From the NCBI RefSeq assembly GCF_002278925.1, contig NZ_NCJH01000030.1:1-39372 (forward strand): a stretch of 39,372 nt of DNA, read 5' to 3'. Below the pieces are notes generated by a model. The model had not been told where the DNA came from. It saw nothing but the letters and a program-made list of their open reading frames with translations, and ran no database searches. A program made the position numbers and the translations under genes. The stretch comes from Polaromonas sp. 39-63-25. GTDB taxonomy: Bacteria; Pseudomonadota; Gammaproteobacteria; Burkholderiales; Burkholderiaceae_C. Each line of letters opens with the position of its first letter. Position 1 is the first letter of the stretch. Positions 9,938 to 17,828 of the stretch are shown in pieces.

Positions 9938-11463
9938 GCGATGAGGCCGTCGCCACACTTCTTCGATCACGCGAGCCGCTGGTGATCATCGAAGCCGCGG
10001 CCGGCTGCGGCAAGACTTATCAGGGTGCAGCCTATGCGCAAGACGTTGTGGGGAGCCTCGGTGACGCTCGCCTGCTCATCCTGACACACACGCACGCCGC
10101 TTGCTCCGTTTTCGCGGAACGTACGAAGAAGGCCGGGTCACGCGTCGAAATCAAGACCATCGATGCTTTGATTGCGCAGATCGCGCTGGCCTACCACAAG
10201 CCACTGGACCTGCCTCGCGATCTGACATCCTGGGCTTGGCAGGATGGCGGGCAAGGCTTCGAGATCATGGCGTCAAAAGTTGCAGGGTTTCTGCGCCATC
10301 AGCCGATGGTGGCTCGTGCACTGGCTCGACGCTATCCGGTCATCGTGTGCGATGAACACCAGGACTCCAGTGTCGACCAGCACAGTGTCGTCATGTCCCT
10401 GTTGTCCGCCGGAGCGACCGTCCGGATCTTTGGCGATCCCATGCAGCGAATCTATGGGGCCAAGAGCGATAAGGCCGCGCGTGAGGATCGTGCGCGCTGG
10501 GAAGCTTTGAAGGCGCTTGGGGCGGGGGAGAAACTGGCCACGCCTCATCGCTGGCAAGACGGGTGTCCCCGGCTGGGGGCGTGGGTCATGCAGGCGAAGG
10601 AAAGTTTGGAGCGCGGAACCCCGATCGACCTGACCAATGGGCTGCCGCCGTCCGTCAGGGTTCTGGTCGGGAACAACATAGCTCAGATGCGCACGGGCTA
10701 CCAACTGTCCAAGGAACACAGGGGACCGATCGACAGGATTGTGAGAGACAACCCGCAGCTGATGATTCTTGCATCGCAAAAAGACCTGGTAGCGGCACTT
10801 CGAGCCTTTTGGTACCGGGCAGTGCCGATTTGGGAAGGACATACGCGCGAGGCATTGGGAGCGCTCGTGCAGACGCTGCGTAACGGTCAAGGCAATGCGG
10901 ACGTTCTGGCGCAGGGCGTCATCGCTTTCATGGGCAACGTTGCGGCCGGATTCAGTCCCTCCAGCCATGGCGACAGGTTGCTTCACGAGGTCCGAACAGG
11001 AGCGGCCCGTCCAGCTACAGGAAAGCCAGCGAACATCCAAGCGGTCGCACTGTGTCTCCTAAACAATCCGTCGCATGTGGGGGTCTCGGATGCGCTCGCG
11101 AAAATTACTGCCTTGGTGAAGGACGGCGCTGCGGGCTTCGACACAGTGAAGATCGATCACAGTTCCGAGCTGCGGGACGCTGTGCGTATCGGCCAGTTTG
11201 CAGGCCCCGACGACGGTTTTGCGGAGGTGTCACGCATGCGTTCGTACTCGCATCCATCCCCGCCCAGGAAGGTGCTCAGCACCATTCACAAGGCGAAGGG
11301 GCTGGAGTGCGATCACGCGATGCTGATGGCTTGCGACAAAGCGCAGTTTACGTCCACGCTGTACGCGAAATCCAAGATGTACGTTGCGCTCAGCAGGGCG
11401 AAGAAGACACTTACCTTGGTAATCCCGACATCCAATCCCAGCCCTCTTTTCAAGCTCCGTTGA
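9934..11463 (+). CDS. gajB: UvrD/Rep-like superfamily 1 helicase, GajB-like
   Basis: A 509-residue helicase. Walker A is EAAAGCGKT (about residues 20-28), motif II is CDEHQDSS (D140), motif III is IFGDPMQRIYG, motif V is TIHKAKGLECDHAML and motif VI is YVALSRAKKTLTL. The size is close to GajB. ATG 9934 overlaps the gajA stop, so the two are coupled; the reading frame is also open upstream, but only as a shadow inside gajA. In Gabija the pair forms an anti-phage complex. It is the last gene of the operon. No clear terminator follows before the HU-like remnant. Confidence 0.88.
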   Translation: MSDEAVATLLRSREPLVIIEAAAGCGKTYQGAAYAQDVVGSLGDARLLILTHTHAACSVFAERTKKAGSRVEIKTIDALIAQIALAYHKPLDLPRDLTSWAWQDGGQGFEIMASKVAGFLRHQPMVARALARRYPVIVCDEHQDSSVDQHSVVMSLLSAGATVRIFGDPMQRIYGAKSDKAAREDRARWEALKALGAGEKLATPHRWQDGCPRLGAWVMQAKESLERGTPIDLTNGLPPSVRVLVGNNIAQMRTGYQLSKEHRGPIDRIVRDNPQLMILASQKDLVAALRAFWYRAVPIWEGHTREALGALVQTLRNGQGNADVLAQGVIAFMGNVAAGFSPSSHGDRLLHEVRTGAARPATGKPANIQAVALCLLNNPSHVGVSDALAKITALVKDGAAGFDTVKIDHSSELRDAVRIGQFAGPDDGFAEVSRMRSYSHPSPPRKVLSTIHKAKGLECDHAMLMACDKAQFTSTLYAKSKMYVALSRAKKTLTLVIPTSNPSPLFKLR

Positions 11464-11574
11464 GAGACCGATCACATGAGCAACTATTTCAGCGATCGTG
11501 AGCTCGGACCGCGGCCCGTACGAGCGACCGCAATCGCTGCACAGCGGGTCTACGATTCGCTCCGAAGCTGACTT

Positions 11575-11784
11575 TCATTTGGGCTGACTCTGGTCGACAT
11601 CCCCAGCCGGCAAATCGACCGCATCCCGCAGCGCTTTGCCGACCTTGAAATGTGGGGCGCGTCTCTTCGGAATGTCCACGGCAGCGCCACTGCGCGGGTT
11701 GCAACCTAACCGAGGTGCACGGTGAATGACGGTAAAACTACCGAAACCCCTCTATGGATGGATCGCTTTTATGGCATATTCAAC
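11575..11784 (-). pseudogene. Degenerate HU/IHF-like DNA-binding protein remnant
   Basis: Read on the minus strand, 11751 to 11575 gives RGFGSFTVIHRAPRLGCNP, then RSGAAVDIPKRRAPHFKVGK, then ALRDAV, which is the C-terminal half of HU/IHF (usual GRNPxTG arm, here GCNPRSG; usual FKPGKxLKDxV, here FKVGKALRDAV). Just before it is an in-frame TAG, and the preceding VEYAIKAIHP resembles the N-terminal helix with about 17 residues missing. The gene was therefore already broken before the IS66 element entered at 11785. The strand is opposite to its neighbours. Confidence 0.72.
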
Positions 11785-11836
11785 GTAAGCGTCTGGCCGT
11801 GGCATCTTGAAGCCGATCAAGCTTTATAGGAGCCTC

Positions 11837-11862
11837 GTGTCCACTTAACTTTAGGTGGACAC
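11837..11862 (+). promoter_or_regulatory. Hairpin just before IS66 tnpA
   Basis: GTGTCCAC (11837-11844) and GTGGACAC (11855-11862) are perfect inverted arms with a 10-base loop. The second arm ends one base before the GTG start of tnpA. It could limit read-through expression of the transposase; this is an inference. Confidence 0.45.
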
Positions 11863-12231
11863 GTGCACACTATCTCCAATGAAACTGGCGTTCGCGCTCC
11901 GCGTCGCCGCAAACACAGCCCCGAGTTCAAGGCCCAGGTCGTCGCCGCTTGCCAACCGCTTGGCGTCTCGATCGCCGCAGTGGCCATGGCCAACGGAGTC
12001 AATGCGAACCTGGCGCGCCGCTGGATCGTCGAAGCCCGGCAGCGCGGCGGTGCTCACTTGGTGCCTGCCGCAGTGGCGCCCGCGTTCATCCCGGTGTGCC
12101 AGCAACCCGCTGAGCCAGCGTCCTTGGACATCCGTATCGAGCTGCGCCGAGGCGCAACCGCCATCAGCGTGAGCTGGCCCTGCCAGGCCGCAGCGCAATG
12201 CGCGGCCTGGATGCGCGAGCTGCTGCGATGA
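11863..12231 (+). CDS. tnpA: IS66 accessory protein TnpA
   Basis: A 122-residue protein, usual size for IS66 TnpA. The helix-turn-helix region lies in RRRKHSPEFKAQVVAACQP and VSIAAVAMANGVNANLARRW (about residues 15-55), as in IS3/IS66 OrfA. GTG 11863 is taken as the start, directly behind a hairpin. The stop overlaps the tnpB start as ATGA (12228-12231). It is needed with TnpB and TnpC for transposition. Confidence 0.9.
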   Translation: MHTISNETGVRAPRRRKHSPEFKAQVVAACQPLGVSIAAVAMANGVNANLARRWIVEARQRGGAHLVPAAVAPAFIPVCQQPAEPASLDIRIELRRGATAISVSWPCQAAAQCAAWMRELLR

Positions 12232-12569
12232 TCCGGATCGACGCGCTGTGGCTGGCGGTCCAGCCCATTGACATGCGCGCCGGCGCTGATCGGCTGCTGG
12301 CCAGGGTGGTTCAAGTCTTCGGCGCCGCGCAGGCGCACCACGGCTACCTCTTCGCCAATGCCCGCTCAACGCGCATCAAGCTGCTGGTGCACGACGGCTT
12401 CGGAGTCTGGTGCGCAGCACGCCGCTTGAACAAAGGCGCCTTCGAGTGGCCGCGCGGTGGCGCCATCGACGCTGCTCCTGTCACGCTGAGCAAAGACCAG
12501 TTCGACGCCCTGGTGCTCGGGCTGCCGTGGCAGCGCCTGGAACAACTGCGGCGAATCACCCGGATATGA
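12228..12569 (+). CDS. tnpB: IS66 accessory protein TnpB (Orf2)
   Basis: A 113-residue protein with the family pattern: MIRIDALWLAVQPIDMRAGADRLL, then HHGYLFANARSTRIKLLVHDGFGVW, then RRLNKGAFEWPR and LPWQRLEQ near the end. The start is ATG 12228, overlapping tnpA. IS66 Orf2 proteins are required for transposition of the family, but their exact activity is unclear. It is intact and of usual length. Confidence 0.93.
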   Translation: MIRIDALWLAVQPIDMRAGADRLLARVVQVFGAAQAHHGYLFANARSTRIKLLVHDGFGVWCAARRLNKGAFEWPRGGAIDAAPVTLSKDQFDALVLGLPWQRLEQLRRITRI

Positions 12570-12648
12570 GCGCAACCCAAGCGGGCAATTCAACGCAATT
12601 GGAACAAGCCCCAGTGTTCGATCATGCGCTGGGCTTGCACAATGGCGC

Positions 12649-14244
12649 ATGCTCAACGTGCATGCAATCAAACCCGAGGACCTCAAGGCGCTGAGCGCGG
12701 GCGAGCTGGCCGCCATGGCGGCGCAGATGCTGGCGCACATCGGTGAGCAAAGCAAGCGCATCGACACCCAGGCGCAGGCCATCAAGTGGCGCGACGCGAA
12801 GATCGAAAGCATCACGTTTCAGCTGGCGCGGCTCAAAGCCTGGAAGTTCGGTGCCAAGACCGAGCGCATGAACGCCGAGCAGCGGGACATCTTCGAAGAA
12901 ACCCTGGCGGCCGACCAGGCCAGTCTTGAAGCCCAACTGGCCGCTTTGCAGAACGGGGCCGGCACAAGTCGCAGCGCACCCGAGCAGCAACCCCGCCGCC
13001 AACCCAAGCGCGAACCCCTTGCAGCGCACCTGCCGCGCGTTGACCAGCGCGTAGAGCCCGAGGACACGAACTGCCCGACGCCCGAATGCGGCCAGCCGAT
13101 GGTGCGCGTGGGCGAGGACATCAGCGAGCGGCTGGACATCATCCCGGCGCAGTTCTTTGTGCAGCGCCAGATTCGGGGCAAGTGGGCCTGCAAGTGTTGC
13201 CAGCTTCTGGTGCAGGAGCCGGCCGCGCCCCAGGTATTTGACAACGCGCTGCCAACGCCCGGCCTGCAGGCTCACACCGTCATCAGCCGCTTCGTGGATC
13301 ACATCCCCTACTACCGGCAAGAGCAGATCAACGCGCGTACGGGCGTGCGCATCCCGCGCTCCACGCTGGCGGCCTGGGGCGGGCAGACCGGGGCGCAGTT
13401 GATGCCGCTTCATGAGGCGCACCGGGCCTTCGTGCTCGCCTCGCGGATCGTGCACGCCGACGAGACGCCGATCTCGTTGCTGGACCCGGGCGCGGGCAAG
13501 ACCAAAAAGGCCTATATGTGGGCCTACGCGCGAGGCGCCTTCGAGCCCGAGCCGGGGGTGGTGTTTGACTTCTGCGCGGGGCGCGGGGGCAAATACCCCT
13601 GCGAGTTCCTGACGGGCTGGAGCGGTACGCTGGTGGTGGACGCCTACAGCGGATACGACGCTGCGCTCGCGCTCGATGGGCGCAGCACTGCCTATTGCCT
13701 GGCCCACGCCAGGAGGAAGTTTGACGAATTGGTCAAGGCCAACGCGAGTGTCGTGGCCGCGCAGGCGATCCAGCGCATCGCCTGGCTGTACCGGGTGGAG
13801 GCCGACGCCCGGGATCTGCCGGCCCAGCAGCGGCTGCAGATGAGGCAGGAGCGGTCCGGGTCGCTGTGGCAGGAGTTGCATCTGTGGCTCCAACTGGAGC
13901 GCACGCGGGTGCCTGATGGCAGCGCCATCGCCAAAGCGATTGACTACAGTCTGAACCACTGGGCGGGGCTGGGGCGGTTCTTGCTGGACGGCGCTGTGCC
14001 GATTGACAACAACTACGTGGAGAACCGGATTCGGCCCTGGGCGCTGGGGCGGCGCAATTGGCTGTTCATCGGCTCTCAGCTGGCCGGCGAGCGGGCAGCA
14101 GTGGTGATGAGCTTGCTGCAATCGGCCAAGCTCAACGGGCATGAGCCGTGGGCCTACCTGAAGGATGTGCTCACGCGACTGCCGACGCAGCTGAACAGCC
14201 GCATCGAGGAGATGCTGCCCCACAAGTGGAAGCCCGCTGACTGA
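12649..14244 (+). CDS. tnpC: IS66 DDE transposase TnpC
   Basis: A 531-residue transposase. It has an N-terminal leucine-rich/coiled region, a charged linker and a zinc-binding region (NCPTPECGQPM, WACKCCQ). The catalytic domain has D271 (HADETPISLL), D331 (VVDAYSGYDA) and E458 (NNYVENRIRPWALGRRNW), the usual IS66 C-terminal block. The start is ATG 12649, 80 bases after tnpB. A long minus-strand frame over this gene is a high-GC shadow. Bases 14245-14417, between its stop and the right repeat, hold no further gene. Confidence 0.95.
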   Translation: MLNVHAIKPEDLKALSAGELAAMAAQMLAHIGEQSKRIDTQAQAIKWRDAKIESITFQLARLKAWKFGAKTERMNAEQRDIFEETLAADQASLEAQLAALQNGAGTSRSAPEQQPRRQPKREPLAAHLPRVDQRVEPEDTNCPTPECGQPMVRVGEDISERLDIIPAQFFVQRQIRGKWACKCCQLLVQEPAAPQVFDNALPTPGLQAHTVISRFVDHIPYYRQEQINARTGVRIPRSTLAAWGGQTGAQLMPLHEAHRAFVLASRIVHADETPISLLDPGAGKTKKAYMWAYARGAFEPEPGVVFDFCAGRGGKYPCEFLTGWSGTLVVDAYSGYDAALALDGRSTAYCLAHARRKFDELVKANASVVAAQAIQRIAWLYRVEADARDLPAQQRLQMRQERSGSLWQELHLWLQLERTRVPDGSAIAKAIDYSLNHWAGLGRFLLDGAVPIDNNYVENRIRPWALGRRNWLFIGSQLAGERAAVVMSLLQSAKLNGHEPWAYLKDVLTRLPTQLNSRIEEMLPHKWKPAD

Positions 14245-14594
14245 AGCCAGGCCGCTTGCGCATCCGCGCCGCATCGACAAGCTCACCGCTCTCCCGGCCA
14301 TCAACCCGGCGAGCGCGCAGACGCTCAGCCAACGCGCCGCCATCGCCATCGCCGCCCTGCACACCGCTTGAACCATGTTCGCCATGGACGCAATGCTGGG
14401 GCGATGACTGAGTCAACTCAAGATGCCACGGCCAGACGCTTACTATTCAACCAGTGGTACTCCGCGTTAGTTCAATTGGATCGTGCATTTCCAACCAAGT
14501 GCCCAAAAACCCGGCAACTCATTTCAACTGCAAAATTGGACATTTCCAACCCTAGATTGCAGATAGCCTTTTATACTGGGTTTGAATCCAGTAC

Positions 14595-14642
14595 GACCAC
14601 TATACCTGTGGTCTTATCAATCTACAACCACTACCTGTAGTG
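14595..14642. repeat. Two adjacent inverted repeats beside DnaA-like sites
   Basis: GACCAC-7-GTGGTC (14595-14613) and CACTAC-2-GTAGTG (14629-14642) are both perfect. They share the core pattern CCACTA...CCTGT, so they may bind one protein. They lie directly before the DnaA-box-like site at 14649 in the non-coding stretch right of the IS66 element. Confidence 0.45.
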
Positions 14643-14648
14643 ATTTTC

Positions 14649-14790
14649 TGTGGATAACTTTGTGCACAACCGGTGAATTACTCGGATAGTAAGTAACGAC
14701 GCCATTTAGCACTCTACGAGACACACTGCCAATGTGGAAAAAGCTGTGATAAGGAAATCGAAAGTGGTTTTTTTTTGCCATCTATCCACA
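14649..14790. other. Possible origin-like region with DnaA boxes
   Basis: TGTGGATAA at 14649-14657 is a perfect DnaA box on the minus strand (TTATCCACA). CTATCCACA, one mismatch from consensus, lies near 14782 in opposite orientation, and TGTGATAAG near 14745 is a weaker match. A run of T bases precedes the second box. No replication initiator gene is adjacent, so this may be a relic. Bases 14444-14821 otherwise contain only the tail of the small frame split by the IS. Confidence 0.35.
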
Positions 14791-14821
14791 GAAAGCATTC
14801 GACGTTAATCGGATCTGATTG

Positions 14822-15139
14822 TTACAAAATGGGCACTCCCGTATTCGCCGTCTCCGCAGTGTCGAAATCGCAATGTTGCCTATGACCTGGTGTCGTGAAC
14901 CTGAAGAACGACTGGCGGCTTATCTTGCCGGTCTTGGTCGCAACGGCTCCCCGCACGACCTCAGCCCCCGTCACAAAGCAGCTGGGGCACTGCAGATCGA
15001 TACGTAGGTACGCTCGCCAATCTTCGGGAATGCCGTCTGCCGCGTTGTAGGGTTCCTCGAACTGCGCAGACATCTGCTTGAGGATCTGCTCGACATCACC
15101 CTCTCGCTCGCGCGATGTCGAATAAGCTGTAAGCGGCAT
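14822..15139 (-). CDS. Small protein with Cys/His cluster, possibly truncated
   Basis: A 105-residue protein. Its start is well supported: GGGAG lies 5 bases before ATG 15139. The first half is hydrophilic and acidic. The second half has CPSCF followed by FRFTTPGHRQHCDFD, a spacing of Cys and His that suggests a zinc-binding module, as at the front of some longer phage or plasmid proteins. It stops soon after the module, so it may be the surviving N-terminal part of a larger protein. I do not recognise the family. Confidence 0.6.
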   Translation of the reverse strand: MPLTAYSTSREREGDVEQILKQMSAQFEEPYNAADGIPEDWRAYLRIDLQCPSCFVTGAEVVRGAVATKTGKISRQSFFRFTTPGHRQHCDFDTAETANTGVPIL

Positions 15140-15192
15140 GGGATCTCCCTTTAGCCTCGATCTTAGCTTTACTGAAAAATAGAAAGTGGTGA

Positions 15193-15229
15193 TGACTTAA
15201 GTCGTTGATTTCAAATAAGAAATCGACCT
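15193..15229. promoter_or_regulatory. Palindromes between divergent genes
   Basis: GACTTAAGTC (15193-15202) is a perfect 10-base palindrome. It is followed by an imperfect inverted repeat with arms GATTTC and GAAATC separated by AAATAA (15207-15224). They lie in the 189-base gap between the minus-strand gene starting at 15139 and the plus-strand gene starting at 15329, a natural place for shared control of both. Confidence 0.35.
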
Positions 15230-15328
15230 CTCCTGGAGCTTTCGGGTGGTAGTGGGTCCTCAGCCCTTGTGAAAATTTGCGACAGCCGCTGCACTGGCAA
15301 GATGGTCAGGGCGAGTTACATTTAATGG

Positions 15329-16075
15329 ATGGCCAAGCCTCGTTTCAACTTCATGCTGCGATTGCTCGATCGGAATCCTGATCGGGTACCGATGTCGCAC
15401 CTGGGGGCCTACATTCAGGAGTTCGCCGCACTACTTGGCGAGGAGAACAAGCCGATATTCAAGGGCATCAAGAAGGCGAGCACCGGCTGCCTGGCTGAAG
15501 TGCCCGTCGAGCGGATGCACTACAGCCGCGCTCGCATCGTCCAAGCCAAGAACGACGAGAACAGCAAACCAGGGCGTCACTTGCGCGCGATCGAGGCCCT
15601 TATGGGCCGCGATGCGATCAAGGAAGCTCAGATTCTGGACGAAGTCGGCAACGTCATACACGTGATCTTCGGCATCATGCCTGAGGACAACCCCTCGGCC
15701 GATCGCCTGTACCAGGAGAGCACCGTCGATGGATGGGTGACCGGTCTGGTTGGCGCCGATGACTCGATGCACCTCTACGTTCGCGACCATTTCGACCGCG
15801 ATCTGAGACTTGTCGTCCGCGACGAGGAACTGGCCAGGAACATCCTCACTCACTTCCGCTCGGGCACGGTGCGCCTGTGTGTGCGCGGCACTTGGTTGCG
15901 CACGGACAACGGCTGGTCGCCCGAGGCCAGCAAGTGCACCGTGCAGGGCTTCGAGCCCCTCGAGGACACGCCGTTCGGAGAAGTATTGGCAGCCGCGGCA
16001 CGGGTGCCTGGCAACGGCTGGGCCGAAGCTGCAGACCCGATGGCCGACTGGGCGAACATCAGAGGCATCCATTGA
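15329..16075 (+). CDS. Unknown protein coupled to a PIN nuclease
   Basis: A 248-residue soluble protein that I do not recognise. The N-terminus is basic (MAKPRFNFMLRLLDRNPDRV). The middle has mixed strand and helix character (VGNVIHVIFGIMPED), and the region RDHFDRDLRLVVRDEELARNIL resembles no motif I can name. ATG 15329 is used; the Shine-Dalgarno match is weak. Its stop overlaps the TTG start of the PIN gene (TTGA, 16072-16075), so the proteins are probably made in fixed ratio and may act together, for example as regulator or sensor with a toxic RNase. This role is inferred from context only. Confidence 0.75.
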   Translation: MAKPRFNFMLRLLDRNPDRVPMSHLGAYIQEFAALLGEENKPIFKGIKKASTGCLAEVPVERMHYSRARIVQAKNDENSKPGRHLRAIEALMGRDAIKEAQILDEVGNVIHVIFGIMPEDNPSADRLYQESTVDGWVTGLVGADDSMHLYVRDHFDRDLRLVVRDEELARNILTHFRSGTVRLCVRGTWLRTDNGWSPEASKCTVQGFEPLEDTPFGEVLAAAARVPGNGWAEAADPMADWANIRGIH

Positions 16076-16665
16076 AAACACTGCCAAAGGTCATCGTCGT
16101 CGACGCGAATTTCATCATCGCGTACTGCAGTAGCAAAACGACCCCCGATGACCGCGCACGGATCCAGCACTTCATCGAACGCGTGGAAAAAGCAAAGGCA
16201 AAAGTGGTGTTCCCGATGGTCGCCGTCGCCGAATTCCTTGTGGGCGCAGACTTAGCTGGCGTCGAATTTCTGAACACGCTGGACCGCAAGACGCACATCC
16301 AAATGGCCGACTTCAATCGTGCGGCCGCCTTCGAGCTGGCGCAGATCGACCGCGCAGCCATTGGCTCGGGTGACAAGAAGGACGAGTCGGAAGAGCCTTG
16401 GCAGAAAATCAAGACCGATCGCCAGATCGTGGCCATCGGAAAGGCTCAGGGCGCACAGCTCGTGATCAGCAACGACAAGAACGTTCGGAACAACGCCCTT
16501 CGCGTGAATATCCAAGCAATGAAGATTCAGGAATTGACGCTGCCCGAGAGCGCGCGCCAGATGCACCTTGTGCCCCCGCCGATCAAGAGCATTCCGAAGG
16601 CGAGAGCTAAGCCAACGCCATTGAAGGTGATCAAGCCGAGTTCTCGGCCGGTTCCGAAAGTGTAG
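16072..16665 (+). CDS. PIN-domain ribonuclease-like protein
   Basis: A 197-residue protein with a PIN fold and all expected acidic residues: D11 in VIVVDANFIIAY, E54 in VAEFLVGADL, D116 in KTDRQIVAIGKAQG and D135 in LVISNDKNV. PIN domains are metal-dependent RNases found in VapC toxins and other defence or maintenance systems. This one is longer than VapC (about 130-140), with an insert near residues 95-115 (GSGDKKDESEEPW) and a basic, proline-rich tail. The TTG start at 16072 overlaps the upstream stop; no ATG fits better. It may be a toxin-type effector. Confidence 0.82.
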   Translation: MKTLPKVIVVDANFIIAYCSSKTTPDDRARIQHFIERVEKAKAKVVFPMVAVAEFLVGADLAGVEFLNTLDRKTHIQMADFNRAAAFELAQIDRAAIGSGDKKDESEEPWQKIKTDRQIVAIGKAQGAQLVISNDKNVRNNALRVNIQAMKIQELTLPESARQMHLVPPPIKSIPKARAKPTPLKVIKPSSRPVPKV

Positions 16666-16695
16666 AGCGCACGGCTGCTTTTCACCCGGAAGCTT

Positions 16696-16800
16696 TGTTT
16701 ACGACTTTACCAAAGCATCAAGAATACAGACACTTCGCCAGACCCGCATGGATGCTAGAGCCGTGTTTACGACTGTAATTACCTGTTTACGACTTTAATT
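16696..16800 (+). repeat. Three direct repeats TGTTTACGACTTTA
   Basis: Copies start at 16696, 16764 and 16784: TGTTTACGACTTTACC, TGTTTACGACTGTAATT and TGTTTACGACTTTAATT. The last two are exactly 20 bases apart, about two helical turns. They lie in the 366-base gap between the PIN gene and the next gene (16666-17031). Iterons, operator sites or transposase-binding repeats are all possible. I see nothing else in this gap. Confidence 0.6.
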
Positions 16801-17031
16801 GTCCAGAATAGTTTCGCAAAGCTCGCCAAGCTGTGGAGGACCTTGGTAACGCTTAGTTTCCCCGGGGAAACCGCCGGTCACGCAGCTGCGCCAGGACACA
16901 TACGCTGGCCCGCCTGCCAATCGCCTCGGGGAGCAGGAGGTGCTCAACAGGCCAGAACCCACTCGTTGCGCATCATCTTCAAGCTCCCGTCGATTCAATA
17001 ATGGAAATCGAACATACCCGGAGCGCCCCAC

Positions 17032-17613
17032 ATGAAGACTCGACACGCCATCGCGGCCGTCCTTGCACTTTTCGCCTGCGCGACCTTCGCCCATGCCGAT
17101 GCCCGATCGACCATGGAATACTTCTGTCCAGCCGACACGCCCGCCCCGGCATGGAAGAAGCAATGCTTCGACGGCCCGCCGAGCAAGCAACGGGTGACGG
17201 TATTCATTTCTCCGGCTGGTCAGGACAGCGGGCGTCCTGGCAACTTCTACATTGGCCTGCGGACCGACGGCAACGTCCGGGGCTTGTTCGACGGAAGCCA
17301 GTGGGTTGGGACCGAGGGCGGCCTGTTCCCGCCTGCTGCAACGGTCCAGGACCTCAACACCCAGTCGTTCGTGGTCATCCAGGATTTCCTGATCTGCGGC
17401 ATGGCCGGCTATGGCAAACATGAACTGTGGGCCGGCTACGGGGCACTCGATGCAGAAAAGGAGGCCCTGGTGGAGAACTATCACCGCGCCGCCAACCCCA
17501 ATCACACCCCGCAGTACATGAGGCAGGTCTACATGCAAAACGACATGACACGCGGCGAAAAGGCATGGAACGTCCTGAAGTTTGACTGCGAAAAGTTCGT
17601 CGACACGCCCTAA
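17032..17613 (+). CDS. Exported protein of unknown function
   Basis: A 193-residue protein with a clear signal peptide: MKTRHAIAAVLALFACATFAHA, with likely cleavage after AHA at about residue 22. The mature part has three or four cysteines (FCPAD, KKQCFDG, FLICGMAG, FDCEKF) that could form disulphides in the periplasm. The start at ATG 17032 follows CGGAG by about 9 bases. I do not recognise the family. It stands alone: the next gene is more than 150 bases away. Confidence 0.75.
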   Translation: MKTRHAIAAVLALFACATFAHADARSTMEYFCPADTPAPAWKKQCFDGPPSKQRVTVFISPAGQDSGRPGNFYIGLRTDGNVRGLFDGSQWVGTEGGLFPPAATVQDLNTQSFVVIQDFLICGMAGYGKHELWAGYGALDAEKEALVENYHRAANPNHTPQYMRQVYMQNDMTRGEKAWNVLKFDCEKFVDTP

Positions 17614-17765
17614 AGGCTCGTTCACCAGCAGCAGCTGGCCATCTGATCCAAGCCAAACACCGGTGCGGACGGCGTCAGGGCTCATAACCCCCAGCGCTTG
17701 CGCTCAACGCATAGGATTTGCACTGTTGAGCAGGACAGAACGCGCTTCTTCATCCAGACAATGAC

Positions 17766-17777
17766 TGAGTGCACTCA
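17766..17777. promoter_or_regulatory. Perfect 12-bp palindrome
   Basis: TGAGTGCACTCA lies about 50 bases before the preferred start (17829) of the next gene. An in-frame GTG falls inside it, but a binding site is the more natural reading. The regulator is unknown. Confidence 0.35.
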
Positions 17778-17828
17778 CATTCGGTCATTGCTGCCTCCGC
17801 GGACACGGCTCCGTCTCTCTCCAGCCCC

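Larger units (their letters stand above)
11785..14443 (+). mobile_element. Complete IS66-family insertion sequence
   Basis: The element is 2659 bp. Its ends are a perfect 26-bp inverted repeat (11785-11810 and 14418-14443) beginning GTAAGCGTCTGG, the usual GTAAGCG start of IS66 elements. It is flanked by an 8-bp direct duplication TATTCAAC (11777-11784 and 14444-14451), the size expected for IS66. It holds tnpA, tnpB and tnpC, all apparently intact. Removing the element and one duplication joins the flanks into a 72-codon plus-strand frame starting at ATG 11758 and ending at 14640. Confidence 0.95.

Noticed and set aside
12622-14385. A 587-codon minus-strand frame over tnpC
   Set aside because: An antisense shadow of a high-GC gene; tnpC has all IS66 motifs on the plus strand.
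16696-16800. Repeats read as a CRISPR array or as a Tn7-like transposon end
   Set aside because: Only three short copies with unequal spacing and no cas or tns genes; kept as direct repeats of unknown role.
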